The translations under genes and the position numbers were made by a program. Shown in pieces: positions 34,345 to 43,488 of a stretch of 64,000 bases of DNA. Every line of letters starts with the position of its first letter. Position 1 is the stretch's first letter. This DNA is from Actinomycetota bacterium (GTDB lineage Bacteria; Actinomycetota; Actinomycetes; Actinomycetales; Microbacteriaceae). The notes under the pieces were generated by a model. The model was not told where the DNA came from, made no database searches, and saw nothing but the letters and a program-made list of their open reading frames with translations. The DNA lies in NCBI GenBank assembly GCA_020160915.1, contig JAIUPK010000007.1, forward strand, positions 62,001-126,000, read 5' to 3'.

Positions 34345-35859
34345 ATGGACGCGGTAGTCGTAGCGGTACTGGTCGGTTCGCCGTGGGTGGCCGCCACCCT
34401 CGCGGCCGTTCTGCGCCGCCGCGACGGGATGGCCACCGCAGCACGCGGTGCCTCCTGGGTCACCGCGGCGGGCTGCGCGGCATCCGTCATCGCGACCGTA
34501 CGGGTACTGACTGGAGGGCCGGTCTGGATTGGCATCGGCGCGACAGGCTTGAACGTCGACACGCTCGCCGTCTTCCTCGGGATGCTCGTGCTCGGCCTGA
34601 GCGCGCTGATCCAGTCGTTCGCCGTGCGCTACCTGCGCGGCGACACCCGTCAGGGCTGGTTCGTGGTCTGGGCGAACGTGCTCACCGGCTGCACGGTGGC
34701 GCTCGTCTGCGCCGGCTCGCTGCTGGTATTCGCGGTGGCGTGGGTGGCAGCCGGCGCCGCGCTCGTCGCCCTGCTCGCGACCTACCGCAGCCCGCAGGCG
34801 GGTGACGGGGTGCGCCGGCTGGCGATCCGCCTCGGCATTGCCGACTCCCTGTTCCTCGTCGGGGTCGCTGTGCTTCTCGTGGCGAACGGCGGCGACGCGC
34901 GGCTGAGCGAGCTCGTTGCCGTGAGCGACGGCCTGAGCCAGCCGGTGCAGCTTGCGGTGGCGGCGCTACTGGTGACCGGTGCGCTGGCTCGATCCAGCCA
35001 GATCCCGTTCCAGGGCTGGCTGCCGTTCACCCTCGCGGCACCCACCCCGGTCTCGGCTCTGCTGCACGCCGGCGTCGTGAACGCGGGCGCGATTCTGCTG
35101 CTCAGATTTGCGCCGGTCATCGCCCAGCACCAGGTCATCATGCTGGCGATCTTCGCGGCCGGCGCGGCCACCCTGCTCTACGCCACGGCGGTGCGCCTGG
35201 CGCGGCCCGACGTGAAGGGCCGACTCGTGTTCTCCACGATGGCCCAGATGGGCTTCATGATCATGGCCTGCGGGCTGGGCGCGTTCCCAGCAGCGATCTT
35301 CCACCTGATCGCCCACTCGCTCTACAAGTCGTCGCTCTTCCTCGGCGCCGGCACGGGCGTGCGATCGCATGCCGTGCTGCGCGACCTGCCCGCACGAGGT
35401 CCTGTCACGCGTTCGCGCCGCGCCGCCGCCACGGTGATCGCCATCGCCCTGCCCGTCACTGCCATCGCCGCCGTCGAACTGATCGTCGTGCACCAGACGT
35501 CGCCGGCAAGCCTCGGTCTTCTGGTCTTCCTTGCCGTCACCGCGATCGTGACTCTGTCCACCGCGCTGACCACCCGATTCAGCCCGGGCACCGTGCTCAT
35601 CGCGGCCGGCTCGATCAGCGCCGTCATCATCGGGTACACGATCTTCCTCGCGGCCTTCTCGAGCGCGCTCGACCCGGTCGGAGCGAGCGCGCCGGCCCCC
35701 GCATGGTTGCTGGTGGTGCCGGCACTCGGCCTGGCCGCGCTGGAGCTGCTCAGTCGCGGGGCCGCACCGCTGAGCGCACGCGCCTACACCCGAAGCCTCA
35801 CCGCCTCGATTCCCCGACTCCACCTCGACCTGAACACCTCGAAAGGACTGCACGCATGA
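34345..35859 (+). CDS. dabB: DAB inorganic carbon transporter, NuoL/MrpA-like membrane subunit
   Basis: A 504-residue polytopic protein of the proton-conducting NADH-quinone oxidoreductase subunit L family. It has about 13 helices, RSSQIPFQGWLPFTLAAPTPVSALLHAGVVNAGAILLLRF as the family core (the TM7-8 Lys/His region) and HLIAHSLYKSSLFLGAG. In DAB systems this subunit couples cation flux to CO2 hydration by DabA. AAGGAGAG sits just before the ATG. Its stop overlaps the dabA start as ATGA, and no other complex I gene is nearby, which supports DabB rather than NuoL. Confidence 0.9.
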   Translation: MDAVVVAVLVGSPWVAATLAAVLRRRDGMATAARGASWVTAAGCAASVIATVRVLTGGPVWIGIGATGLNVDTLAVFLGMLVLGLSALIQSFAVRYLRGDTRQGWFVVWANVLTGCTVALVCAGSLLVFAVAWVAAGAALVALLATYRSPQAGDGVRRLAIRLGIADSLFLVGVAVLLVANGGDARLSELVAVSDGLSQPVQLAVAALLVTGALARSSQIPFQGWLPFTLAAPTPVSALLHAGVVNAGAILLLRFAPVIAQHQVIMLAIFAAGAATLLYATAVRLARPDVKGRLVFSTMAQMGFMIMACGLGAFPAAIFHLIAHSLYKSSLFLGAGTGVRSHAVLRDLPARGPVTRSRRAAATVIAIALPVTAIAAVELIVVHQTSPASLGLLVFLAVTAIVTLSTALTTRFSPGTVLIAAGSISAVIIGYTIFLAAFSSALDPVGASAPAPAWLLVVPALGLAALELLSRGAAPLSARAYTRSLTASIPRLHLDLNTSKGLHA

Positions 35860-38303
35860 GTCTCCTGCTTCGCGCCCAGGTGGCCACCGCCGCGCACGAC
35901 GTCGTTCCGGCCTGGCCGCTCGACTCCTTCATCGCGGTGAACCCGCTCGCCGGGGCCGAGTCACGACCGTTCGGATCGAGTGCTGGGGTCAGCCACACCC
36001 GGCCCATCGCCGACTACCTGGCCGACCTGGAGCGCGGACGAATCACTCTCGACGACCTCACCACTGCACTCGAGCGGCGCGTTCCCGCCCTCGCGCGCAG
36101 CCTCACCATCGACGGCCGACCGACCGCCGCGAGTCGCATCGCCGCCCGCGACCTGATGATGCGGGCGGATGCCGCGGCGCCAGCACCCCGGCCGGCCGAC
36201 GAGCTCGCCCCCGACCCCGTCGACGACTACCTCTCGGCGTGGCTGTCGGCCTACCTCAGCCCGGACCCGCTGTGGGAGATGCCCCATCGCGACCGCGGCT
36301 TCTACGGAGCGTGGAGAGCGCTAGCCCCCGGCGACCGTTCCCTGCCCCGGCGGGTTCGGCGCCGGATCCGCGAGCTACCCGCGGAGCCGGATCTCGCACT
36401 CGCCGACGCCCTCGCCGCGCTCGGCGTCGACCGCGAGTCGACCACCGAGGTGCTGCGCGCACACCTGGGCGCACTGCCGGGCTGGGTCGGGCACATCAAG
36501 TGGCGCGCCGAGAAGGTCGGTGACGTCGATCTGACGTCCTACCTTGCGGTGCGTCTGACGCTGATCGCTGCGCTCGGGCGCGGCAGTGAGCCGCGTGAGT
36601 CCACTGGTCCCGAGCCTTCATCGCTGGAGGAGACACTTGCGAGGGCCGGGCGCGTTGCCCGCGAGATCGTCGGTGGCGACCCGGGGCGCGAGGTGGTCGC
36701 GCTGATCGCGCGGGTGCTTGCCGAGCATCCGTCTACCGAACACCCACTGACCTGGCAGCTCGCCTACGAGGAGGCGTACAGGCGACCACTGCTCGCGTGC
36801 CTGCGGGTGACCGACGCGCCCGAGGATCGGCCCCGCGTGCAATTGGTGATGTGCATCGACCCCCGCTCCGAAGGGATGCGCCGGCAGCTCGAGCGCGACG
36901 CCGACGTGGAGACCTTCGGGTTCGCCGGTTTCTTCGGGGTTCCGATCCGCTTCTCCCGGTACGCAGCGAGGGGTGCGGTCGACGCCCTGCCCGCCCTGCT
37001 GGCTCCGCGACACCAGGTGACCGAGCGGCCGGTCGACGAGGCGCGCGCGGGCCGCTCGGTGTCGGCGGGGCGCAGGTGGGATGCCCTGACCAGCGCGACG
37101 CGAGTCGCCGACGAGGCGACGGCCACCCCGTTCGCCCTTGCCGAGACCGCCGGGTGGTTCTACGGAGCGCGCAGTGCTCTGCGCACCCTCACGCCCGGCC
37201 TCGACGGGCGACTCGCTCGGCTTCTGTCGCCCGGCCGACGCACCCCTGCGACCGAGGTGACCGTTGCGGAATCCTTCACTGCGGAGGAGCGCGCCTCGCT
37301 CGCGGAAACCGCCGTGCGCATGATGGGCCTGCACCGGTTCGCGCCTCTGATCGTGCTCGCCGGGCACGGCTCGCTCTCCACCAACAACCTGTACGAGTCG
37401 GCGCTGGACTGCGGCGCCTGCGGCGGCAACCCCGGGGCAGCGAATGCGCGCGCCGCGGCATCCATCTTCAATGACCCCCTCGTGCGCTCGGCGCTGCGTC
37501 AGCGGGGGATCGACATCCCCGACGACACGCACTTCGTCGCGGCCGAGCACAACACCGTGTCTGACGAACTGCGGGTGCTCGACTCACACCTGATCCCCGC
37601 GACGCACGCCGCCCGGGTTGAGGAGTTCCGCTCCATGCAGCGGGATGCCGGCGACCGTCTCACGCTCGAGAGGGCCAGGCTGCTGCCGGGCTCCCACTCC
37701 CGCACGACCCCGGCGCAGGTACGGCGGCGGGCTCACGACTGGGCCGAGGTCTACCCCGAGCTCGGCCTTCTCGGCAACGCGGCGATGATCATCGGTCCAC
37801 GGGAGATCAGTCGCGGCTGCGACCTCGAGCGCCGAGTATTCCTGCACTCGTATCGGGCGGACATGGATCCGGACGGCACCGCGCTGGAGACGATCATGAC
37901 GGCACCCCTGATCGTGGCGCAGTGGATCAACCACCAGTACTACTTCTCGGCGCTGAACCCGGCGACCCTCGGCGCGGGGACCAAGACCGTGCACAACGCG
38001 ATCGGAACGATCGGCGTGCTCTCCGGCCACGGCGGCGATCTGCGCCGCGGCCTCCCCTGGCAGTCGGTCGGTCTCGGCAGCGACCTGCTGCACGAACCGC
38101 TGCGGCTGTCGGTGGTCGCACAGGCGCCGATCGACCGCATCGGGCGCATCATCTCGGGCAACCAGGTGCTGCGCAACCTCCTCGACAACGAGTGGATCTC
38201 CCTGACGGCGCGCAGCACCAGCGACTCACCCTGGCTGCGCTACACCGCGTACGGCTGGGACCGCCTCGACCACACCCCGCACACGGAAGGACAGCAGCAA
38301 TGA
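35856..38303 (+). CDS. dabA: DAB inorganic carbon transporter, DabA (DUF2309/UPF0753) subunit
   Basis: An 815-residue cytosolic, beta-carbonic-anhydrase-like zinc protein. It acts with DabB to convert CO2 to bicarbonate unidirectionally and accumulate inorganic carbon. The expected zinc/active-site set is present: C333 and D335 in VMCIDPRSEG, H504 in AGHGSLSTNN and C519 in DCGACGG. The 15-residue H-to-C spacing equals that of the characterised Halothiobacillus protein. The C-terminal HGGDLRRGLPWQSVG is also typical. The start at 35856 is fixed by the ATGA overlap with dabB. Such pumps support autotrophs, but also heterotrophs that need bicarbonate for carboxylations. Confidence 0.94.
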   Translation: MSLLLRAQVATAAHDVVPAWPLDSFIAVNPLAGAESRPFGSSAGVSHTRPIADYLADLERGRITLDDLTTALERRVPALARSLTIDGRPTAASRIAARDLMMRADAAAPAPRPADELAPDPVDDYLSAWLSAYLSPDPLWEMPHRDRGFYGAWRALAPGDRSLPRRVRRRIRELPAEPDLALADALAALGVDRESTTEVLRAHLGALPGWVGHIKWRAEKVGDVDLTSYLAVRLTLIAALGRGSEPRESTGPEPSSLEETLARAGRVAREIVGGDPGREVVALIARVLAEHPSTEHPLTWQLAYEEAYRRPLLACLRVTDAPEDRPRVQLVMCIDPRSEGMRRQLERDADVETFGFAGFFGVPIRFSRYAARGAVDALPALLAPRHQVTERPVDEARAGRSVSAGRRWDALTSATRVADEATATPFALAETAGWFYGARSALRTLTPGLDGRLARLLSPGRRTPATEVTVAESFTAEERASLAETAVRMMGLHRFAPLIVLAGHGSLSTNNLYESALDCGACGGNPGAANARAAASIFNDPLVRSALRQRGIDIPDDTHFVAAEHNTVSDELRVLDSHLIPATHAARVEEFRSMQRDAGDRLTLERARLLPGSHSRTTPAQVRRRAHDWAEVYPELGLLGNAAMIIGPREISRGCDLERRVFLHSYRADMDPDGTALETIMTAPLIVAQWINHQYYFSALNPATLGAGTKTVHNAIGTIGVLSGHGGDLRRGLPWQSVGLGSDLLHEPLRLSVVAQAPIDRIGRIISGNQVLRNLLDNEWISLTARSTSDSPWLRYTAYGWDRLDHTPHTEGQQQ

Positions 38304-38617
38304 AGAACCTCACACGGATGACCCGCCTCGAGGTCATCGTGCCCGCCCGCGACGCGCCCGCCATTCGCGAGCTCATCTCGTCCGCCGGCGCGACCGGATA
38401 CACGTCGGTGTCGGGAGTCTCCGGAATCGGACACCACGGGCCGCACTCCGGCGCGCTGCTGTTCAACGAGTACGACACGCTCACCATGCTCATCACCGTG
38501 CTGCCCGAGGATCGCGCCGAGGCGCTCATCGACGCGGTACGCGAGCTGCTCAGCATGTCGAGCGGCGTCATGTTCGTGGCCGACACCTACGTGAGTCGGC
38601 CCGAGTACTTCCAGTGA
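38300..38617 (+). CDS. PII-like signalling protein of the dab operon
   Basis: A 105-residue ferredoxin-fold protein resembling PII/SbtB-like regulators: RLEVIVPARDAPAIRELISSAGATGYTSVSGVSGIG at the N-terminus and LLSMSSGVMFVADTYVSRPEYF at the C-terminus. The middle T-loop region (HHGPHSGALLFNEYDTL) is short and lacks the uridylylated Tyr motif of GlnB/GlnK. PII-like proteins next to bicarbonate transporters bind adenine nucleotides or bicarbonate and tune transport. Coupled to dabA by an ATGA overlap and to the next gene by GTGA. Confidence 0.83.
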   Translation: MKNLTRMTRLEVIVPARDAPAIRELISSAGATGYTSVSGVSGIGHHGPHSGALLFNEYDTLTMLITVLPEDRAEALIDAVRELLSMSSGVMFVADTYVSRPEYFQ

Positions 38618-39456
38618 CGGCGCGACGCTCACCGTACGACGGCAGCGCGATCGTCTTCGCGACGATGCACGACAAGCAGCGTCTTGCCGACGACAGTTTC
38701 GCCGAACTGCTCGGTGCAACGGTCGTCGCGCCGGAGCATTTGGACACCGACCAGTTCGGCACGTTCGCAGGTGACATCCCCCGCACCCTCAGCCCCTACC
38801 ACGCGGCGCTGGTGAAGGCCCGGCTGGCCATGCAGATCGCGGGCGTGCCATTCGCACTGGCCTCGGAGGGCAGCTTCACCTCGATGCTCGGACTGGGAGT
38901 CGAGAACACCGAGCTGCTTCTGTTCATCGACTCCGAGCGCGGGTTGGAGCTCGTCGAATCATCCACTATGGACTGGCCTCTGCCCGCGGGCGGGCCGATC
39001 CACAGCGTCGCCGAGGCAGTCGCCTTCGCGGCCGCCGTCGGCTTTCCCGCCCAAGGGCTGACGCTTCGGGCCGTCGGCGACGACGGCCTCGCGATCGTCA
39101 AGGACATCCCCACGCTCGGCGAGCTGACCGGCCATGTGGAGCGAGCCCTCGGCGAGGGCGGCGCGGTGACGCTGATCGCCGACTACCGGGCGCACCGTTC
39201 CCCGCTGCGAGCGCACCGCATCCGAGCCCTCTGTGAACGGATGGCGCTGCGCCTCGCGACGCCCTGCCCGCGCTGCGCCTCACCCGGCTTCGGCCGCGTC
39301 GCGCCGGAGCGGGGCGTGCCGTGCGCGCAGTGCGGTCGAGCGACCGACCTGATCGCCGCCGACATCGACGGATGCGGCGTCTGCGGCCACCAGGTCCGCC
39401 GCCCCCGCGCGGTCTCGGTCGCCGACCCGGGGTACTGCGATCACTGCAATCCGTGA
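38614..39456 (+). CDS. DUF6671-family protein with C-terminal zinc ribbons, fourth gene of dab operon
   Basis: A 280-residue protein with a GTG start overlapping the PII-like stop (GTGA). Residues ~1-205 are an uncharacterised alpha/beta domain (YDGSAIVFATMHDKQRLADDSF, LASEGSFTSMLGLGVENTELLLF). Residues ~213-280 hold four CxxC pairs (CPRC, CAQC, CGVC, CDHC), enough for two zinc ribbons. The DUF6671 assignment is from recall of the family pattern. No membrane segment. Gapless placement after dabBA and PII suggests a role in the same carbon-uptake process; none is described that I know of. Confidence 0.75.
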   Translation: MTARRSPYDGSAIVFATMHDKQRLADDSFAELLGATVVAPEHLDTDQFGTFAGDIPRTLSPYHAALVKARLAMQIAGVPFALASEGSFTSMLGLGVENTELLLFIDSERGLELVESSTMDWPLPAGGPIHSVAEAVAFAAAVGFPAQGLTLRAVGDDGLAIVKDIPTLGELTGHVERALGEGGAVTLIADYRAHRSPLRAHRIRALCERMALRLATPCPRCASPGFGRVAPERGVPCAQCGRATDLIAADIDGCGVCGHQVRRPRAVSVADPGYCDHCNP

Positions 39457-39565
39457 GGACTGGACACACAATTCAGAAAAAGTTCGGGCCAGCTGCATCC
39501 GAAACCACCCCACAGCAAGAAGTACTTCATGACAGGCGAAGTCCGCCTGCCCCAAGGAGGACATC

Positions 39566-40408
39566 ATGCGGTACAAGATTCTCTCCGGCCTCGCGGTCGG
39601 ACTTCTCGCCACGGTCGGCGTTGCCGCGCCCGCCCAGGCGATCTCATCGACGAGCTCCGACGTCTACGTCGTGCACGGCATCCCCGGAGTGGTGGTGGAT
39701 GTCTACGTGAACGACGCCCTCACGCTCGAGGACTTCACGTTCGGTGCGGCCGGCGTTGCCGGCCCGCTCGACCTGGCCGCGGGCGACTACAAGATTCAGG
39801 TGGTCCCTGCGGGTGGAAACCCTGCGACTGACTCGGTGATCGACGTTCCTGCGGCGGCCGTGCCCGCCAACAAGAGCGTCTCTCTCGTCGCCCAGTACGA
39901 CGCCGCGGGCGACTACAAGCTCGGCGTGTACGTGAACGACATCTCGACCATCGCCGCAGGGCAGGGTCGCGTGACCGTGCGTCACGCCGCCGAGGCCGGT
40001 GCGGTCGCGGTCGTGGTCAACGGGGCGAACCCGTTCGGCGCTGACTTCGAGAACGGCGAGGAGTTCAAGGCCGACCTCCCGGTGGGCGACTACACCGCTG
40101 GCGTCGCTGGCCCCGGAACCACGACCCCGATCATCATCCCGACGTCGGGCACCGCTGCCGACATCGCCCTGGCCGAGGGCGTGAACCTCATCGTCTACGC
40201 AGTCGGCACGGGCGACGAGCTCCAGCTCATCACCCAGTCGATCTCGGGCCTGCACTCCAACCCGGGTGGCGTCAACACGGGAAGCGCCGGCCTCGCTGCC
40301 GACAACAACCCGACGGTGATCGGCCTGAGCATCGCCGCGGCGCTCGCGCTGCTGCTGGTCGCCGGCTTCGCCGGAGCGCGCGTTCGCTCCGCTCGCGAAA
40401 CCGACTGA
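39566..40408 (+). CDS. Secreted, membrane-anchored DUF4397-domain protein
   Basis: A 280-residue surface protein. Signal peptide (residues ~1-27, VAAPAQA). Then two DUF4397-type beta domains (VYVVHGIPGVVVDVYVND..., VTVRHAAEAGAVAVVVNG...), a linker with VNTGSAG, one transmembrane helix near residue 255 and a short basic tail (RVRSARETD). This end resembles a sortase sorting signal, but a canonical LPxTG is absent. The sortase gene follows 33 bp later, so it may be the substrate. AAGGAGGA precedes the ATG. Confidence 0.88.
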   Translation: MRYKILSGLAVGLLATVGVAAPAQAISSTSSDVYVVHGIPGVVVDVYVNDALTLEDFTFGAAGVAGPLDLAAGDYKIQVVPAGGNPATDSVIDVPAAAVPANKSVSLVAQYDAAGDYKLGVYVNDISTIAAGQGRVTVRHAAEAGAVAVVVNGANPFGADFENGEEFKADLPVGDYTAGVAGPGTTTPIIIPTSGTAADIALAEGVNLIVYAVGTGDELQLITQSISGLHSNPGGVNTGSAGLAADNNPTVIGLSIAAALALLLVAGFAGARVRSARETD

Positions 40409-40441
40409 CGCCCGTTTAGCACCCCAGGAAGGAGCACCACA

Positions 40442-41053
40442 ATGAAGCGACTGATCTGCGCCGCCGCCGCGGTGCTCCTTCTCGCGGGCTGCACGACCAC
40501 TCCGGCCGTGCAGCCCGCACCACAGCCCACCAGCACGGCCCCCAGCGCTGCCGTGCCGGACATCCCCCGGTCGAGTGCGTTGCTCCAGGCGCCCCGGGAG
40601 GCGGAGCCTCCGGTCTCCGTCGACATCCCGGATGCGGGAATCTCGGTGCCCGTGGTACCGGTCGGTGTTCGGTCAGATGGGCTCATGGACATCCCCGCCA
40701 ACGTAGATGTCGCGGGCTGGTACAGCTACGGATCCGACCCGTTCAGCGACACCGGCACGACCGTGATCGCGGCGCACGTCGACTCGCTCGAGTACGGCCT
40801 CGGCCCGTTCGCCGACCTGAGGAACCTCGGCAGCGGTGCTCAGATCATCGTGACGGTCTCGGACGGGTCATCCGTGACCTACCAGGTCGAATCGATCACG
40901 AGCATCCCCAAGGCCCAGCTTCCCGTCAACGACATCTTCGACAGAGCGGGCGCCCAGCGCCTGGCCCTGATCACCTGCGGAGGTCAGTTCGACTATGACA
41001 CTCTCACCTACAGCGACAACGTGGTCGTCATCGCGACTCCCGTGGGATCCTGA
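40442..41053 (+). CDS. Class F sortase, lipoprotein-type
   Basis: A 203-residue transpeptidase-like protein. Signal peptide with lipobox LLAGC (Cys16), a Pro/Thr linker, then a sortase domain: catalytic His in VIAAHVDS, catalytic Cys in LALITCGGQFD and the strand YSDNVVVIA. Class F members are actinobacterial, anchor or trim surface proteins, and are usually membrane-held. Lipid anchoring through a Cys is a variation. The position of the catalytic Arg could not be fixed by eye. Located between the candidate substrate and the sigma factor gene. Confidence 0.87.
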   Translation: MKRLICAAAAVLLLAGCTTTPAVQPAPQPTSTAPSAAVPDIPRSSALLQAPREAEPPVSVDIPDAGISVPVVPVGVRSDGLMDIPANVDVAGWYSYGSDPFSDTGTTVIAAHVDSLEYGLGPFADLRNLGSGAQIIVTVSDGSSVTYQVESITSIPKAQLPVNDIFDRAGAQRLALITCGGQFDYDTLTYSDNVVVIATPVGS

Positions 41054-41063
41054 ATCGAGGATC

Positions 41064-41621
41064 ATGACCGAACTCGATGACGACCGCATCGCCCGCGACT
41101 TCGCGGCGGGTGGCGACCGCGCGCTCGAAGACGCGTACCGCCGCTGGTCGCCCCTGGTCTACACCCTCGCTGTGCGCTCACTCGGCGACGTCGGCGACGC
41201 CGAGGATGTCACCCAGAAGACCTTCGTGGCCGCGTGGACCTCACGCTCCCGCTTCGACCCGGCGCGTGCCCGGCTCTCGGCCTGGCTGGTCGGCATCGCC
41301 AAGAACAAGATCGCCGACACGCACGAAGCTCGCGCGCGCATCCGTCGCCTGCAGGAACAGCTGGCGGCCGTCTCGACACCGAGCGAGTGGATGACCGAGC
41401 CGGTCGATCTCGCCGACACTCTGCTTGTCGCCGACGAGATCGCCCAGCTCGAGCCCGACGCCCAGACCGTCATGAGACTCGCGTTCTACGACGACCTTAC
41501 GCACAACGAGATCTCGACCCGCCTGGGGATACCCTTGGGCACGGTCAAGAGCCACATCCGTCGCAGCCTGCAGCGGATGCGAACCCGACTGGAGGTGACT
41601 CATGCGACACATCGATCCTGA
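41064..41621 (+). CDS. ECF-type RNA polymerase sigma factor
   Basis: A 185-residue sigma-70 family factor. Region 2 includes GDVGDAEDVTQKTFVAAWTSRSRFDP, and region 4 includes DLTHNEISTRLGIPLGTVKSHIRRSLQRMRTRL. The ATG at 41064 has GAGGATC upstream, 10 bp after the sortase stop. It overlaps the anti-sigma gene by 20 bp, so the two are co-translated. Probable targets include this DUF4397-sortase-sigma operon, as for other envelope-stress ECF systems. Confidence 0.93.
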   Translation: MTELDDDRIARDFAAGGDRALEDAYRRWSPLVYTLAVRSLGDVGDAEDVTQKTFVAAWTSRSRFDPARARLSAWLVGIAKNKIADTHEARARIRRLQEQLAAVSTPSEWMTEPVDLADTLLVADEIAQLEPDAQTVMRLAFYDDLTHNEISTRLGIPLGTVKSHIRRSLQRMRTRLEVTHATHRS

Positions 41622-42285
41622 CGTACTCGCCCTGTTGGCCCTCGGCGAGAATGCGGGCACCGAGTCGGATCGCGGTCACCTCGCCGCCTGTGCCGACTGC
41701 CGGTCTGAGCTGGAGAACCTCGCCCACGCGGCCGCCGTGGGGCGCTCCACTCTCGATGCGGGAGAGCTTCTGCAGCCCGACGAGCGTGTCTGGAGGTCGA
41801 TCCAGGCCGAGGTGGCGGCACCCGCACCGGTGGTGACGCTGCGGCCGCGCATCGCCCGTCGGCTTCTCGCGGTTGCCGCCGCCGTGGTCGTGCTCGTGGG
41901 CGGAGTGGGCGTCACCCTGTGGGCGCTTCAGCCCGCGCCGGTGACACTGCTGGCCTCAGCGACGCTCGATGCATTCCCCGCGTGGGTCGGATCGACGGGC
42001 TCCGCGGTCGTCGAGCAGACGGCGGCCGGTGCGCGGTTCGTGGATGTCACATTCCAGGCACCCGCCACCAAGGGGGGCTTCCGGGAGGTCTGGCTGATCA
42101 GTTCGGACACCTCGCAGCTGGTGAGTCTCGGAGTCGTGCGCGGCGACACTGGCCGGTTCACCATCCCCGACGGCCTCGACCTGACCCGCTACGACCTCGT
42201 CGACATCTCGGAGGAGCCGATCGACGGCAACCCCGAGCACTCGGGCGACTCGATACTGCGGGGTCAGCTGCGGTCGGCGGCCTAG
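41602..42285 (+). CDS. Membrane-anchored zinc anti-sigma factor (RskA-like)
   Basis: A 227-residue partner of the upstream sigma factor. The N-terminal ZAS zinc motif HLAACADC (HxxxCxxC, residues ~26-33) and helices bind the sigma factor in the cytosol. One transmembrane helix (about residues 93-112) leads to a C-terminal RskA-type extracytoplasmic beta domain (FREVWLISSDTSQLVSLGVV). Signals at the envelope would release the sigma factor by proteolysis. Confidence 0.92.
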   Translation: MRHIDPDVLALLALGENAGTESDRGHLAACADCRSELENLAHAAAVGRSTLDAGELLQPDERVWRSIQAEVAAPAPVVTLRPRIARRLLAVAAAVVVLVGGVGVTLWALQPAPVTLLASATLDAFPAWVGSTGSAVVEQTAAGARFVDVTFQAPATKGGFREVWLISSDTSQLVSLGVVRGDTGRFTIPDGLDLTRYDLVDISEEPIDGNPEHSGDSILRGQLRSAA

Positions 42286-42306
42286 GCACTCGGCGGTTGC
42301 GGTGCG

Positions 42307-43479
42307 TTAGAAGAAGGTCTCAACGAGATCGATGACCGCAGGATCGGATGCATCCGCGCTATCGATCACGGGCACCAGCCGCCACTTGTCCATCGCTGTA
42401 CACGGATGCGAGAGGTCGAGCCGAAGGACATCCCCCACGCTCACCTCGGCTGTCGGGTCGAGGGGAAGGAAGCCGTGCTGATCATTCATCTTCGATAGCG
42501 GGCCATGTACGGATCGCGGCATGTCGAGGTCGTAGGGAAAGTCGCGCTTTCCCCCGTCCAGCAGTGCGAGCTCTGGCTCGGGCCGGGACAGCACACGGGA
42601 CCAGCCGTGTATCGCTGATCGCAGCCCGGGCAGCGGAGTGATGACCCGGTAGAAGCCCGCATCGTGCAGTTGATATGCCCCGGATCGCACGATCACCCTG
42701 GCCGCACCCACGAGAGGCGTCAGCGCCTCCGCGACGAGGTCGAAGTAGGCGCTACCACCGGCGGTCACGATAGGTTTCTGTCGCCAGTGAATGGCTGCGC
42801 TCAGGTCCACGAGGTCGGAGAGGTACTGCTGCACAGCCGCAAGGTCCTTCGCCGACCGTGACCCACCCATCGCCCCCTCGTAGCCGCCGACGCCGACCAA
42901 CCGGAGTTCGGGCGCGGCCTCTGCGGCGGCGGCGACGGTGAGTGCTTCGCGAATGCTGCGCGCACCGGTGCGCGCTCCGCCCAGTTCCACGACGACGTCG
43001 ACGGGACGCGCGGCGCGACGCAGGCCAGCTCGCATTGCATCAACGGCCTCGATGCTGTCCACCCAGCAGAGGAACTCGAAGTCGGGATCGGCGAGTTCGG
43101 CGCCCAACCAACCCAGCGCTACGGGATCCACGAACTCGTTCGCCAGTAGCACTCGCTTGATACCCACTGAACGCGCCAACTGCACCTGCCATGGCGTGGC
43201 GAGAGTGATCCCCCATGCGCCGGCGTCGAGCACCTGCTGCCACAGCTGGGGAGCCAGGGTCGTCTTGCCGTGAGGGGCGAGTTCGAATCCGCGCTCGCTC
43301 ATCCACTCTGCCATCAGCGCGACGTTCGACGCGGCAGCGGCGGAGTCGATCGACAGCACGGGCGTGGAGAAGTGCGAGAGGCGAGGGGAGGTGCTGAGGA
43401 ACTCCTCGTGGCTGAGCCCCCAACTCGCCGCCGGAAATGACTTGGCCCAGGGTCCAATATTCGCGTTCATTCCGCTCAT
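42307..43479 (-). CDS. D-threonine aldolase/D-serine dehydratase-like PLP enzyme
   Basis: A 390-residue fold-type III PLP protein. The PLP lysine is in APHGKTTLAPQ, and the C-terminal zinc-type motif HPCTAMDKW (His-x-Cys) is the one of the eukaryotic-type D-serine dehydratase (DSD1) group. This pattern also fits 'amino acid deaminase' annotations. It acts on D-amino or beta-hydroxy amino acids. First gene on this strand after the lysine/arginine-rich protein (9-bp gap). A second in-frame ATG three codons on is possible. Confidence 0.86.
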   Translation of the reverse strand: MSGMNANIGPWAKSFPAASWGLSHEEFLSTSPRLSHFSTPVLSIDSAAAASNVALMAEWMSERGFELAPHGKTTLAPQLWQQVLDAGAWGITLATPWQVQLARSVGIKRVLLANEFVDPVALGWLGAELADPDFEFLCWVDSIEAVDAMRAGLRRAARPVDVVVELGGARTGARSIREALTVAAAAEAAPELRLVGVGGYEGAMGGSRSAKDLAAVQQYLSDLVDLSAAIHWRQKPIVTAGGSAYFDLVAEALTPLVGAARVIVRSGAYQLHDAGFYRVITPLPGLRSAIHGWSRVLSRPEPELALLDGGKRDFPYDLDMPRSVHGPLSKMNDQHGFLPLDPTAEVSVGDVLRLDLSHPCTAMDKWRLVPVIDSADASDPAVIDLVETFF

Positions 43480-43488
43480 CAGGGAGGG

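Noticed and set aside
35703..35855. Upstream extension of the DabA frame inside dabB
   Set aside because: Family alignment begins at MSLLLRAQVATAAHDVVPAW, and the ATGA overlap at 35856 is the standard junction in this operon.
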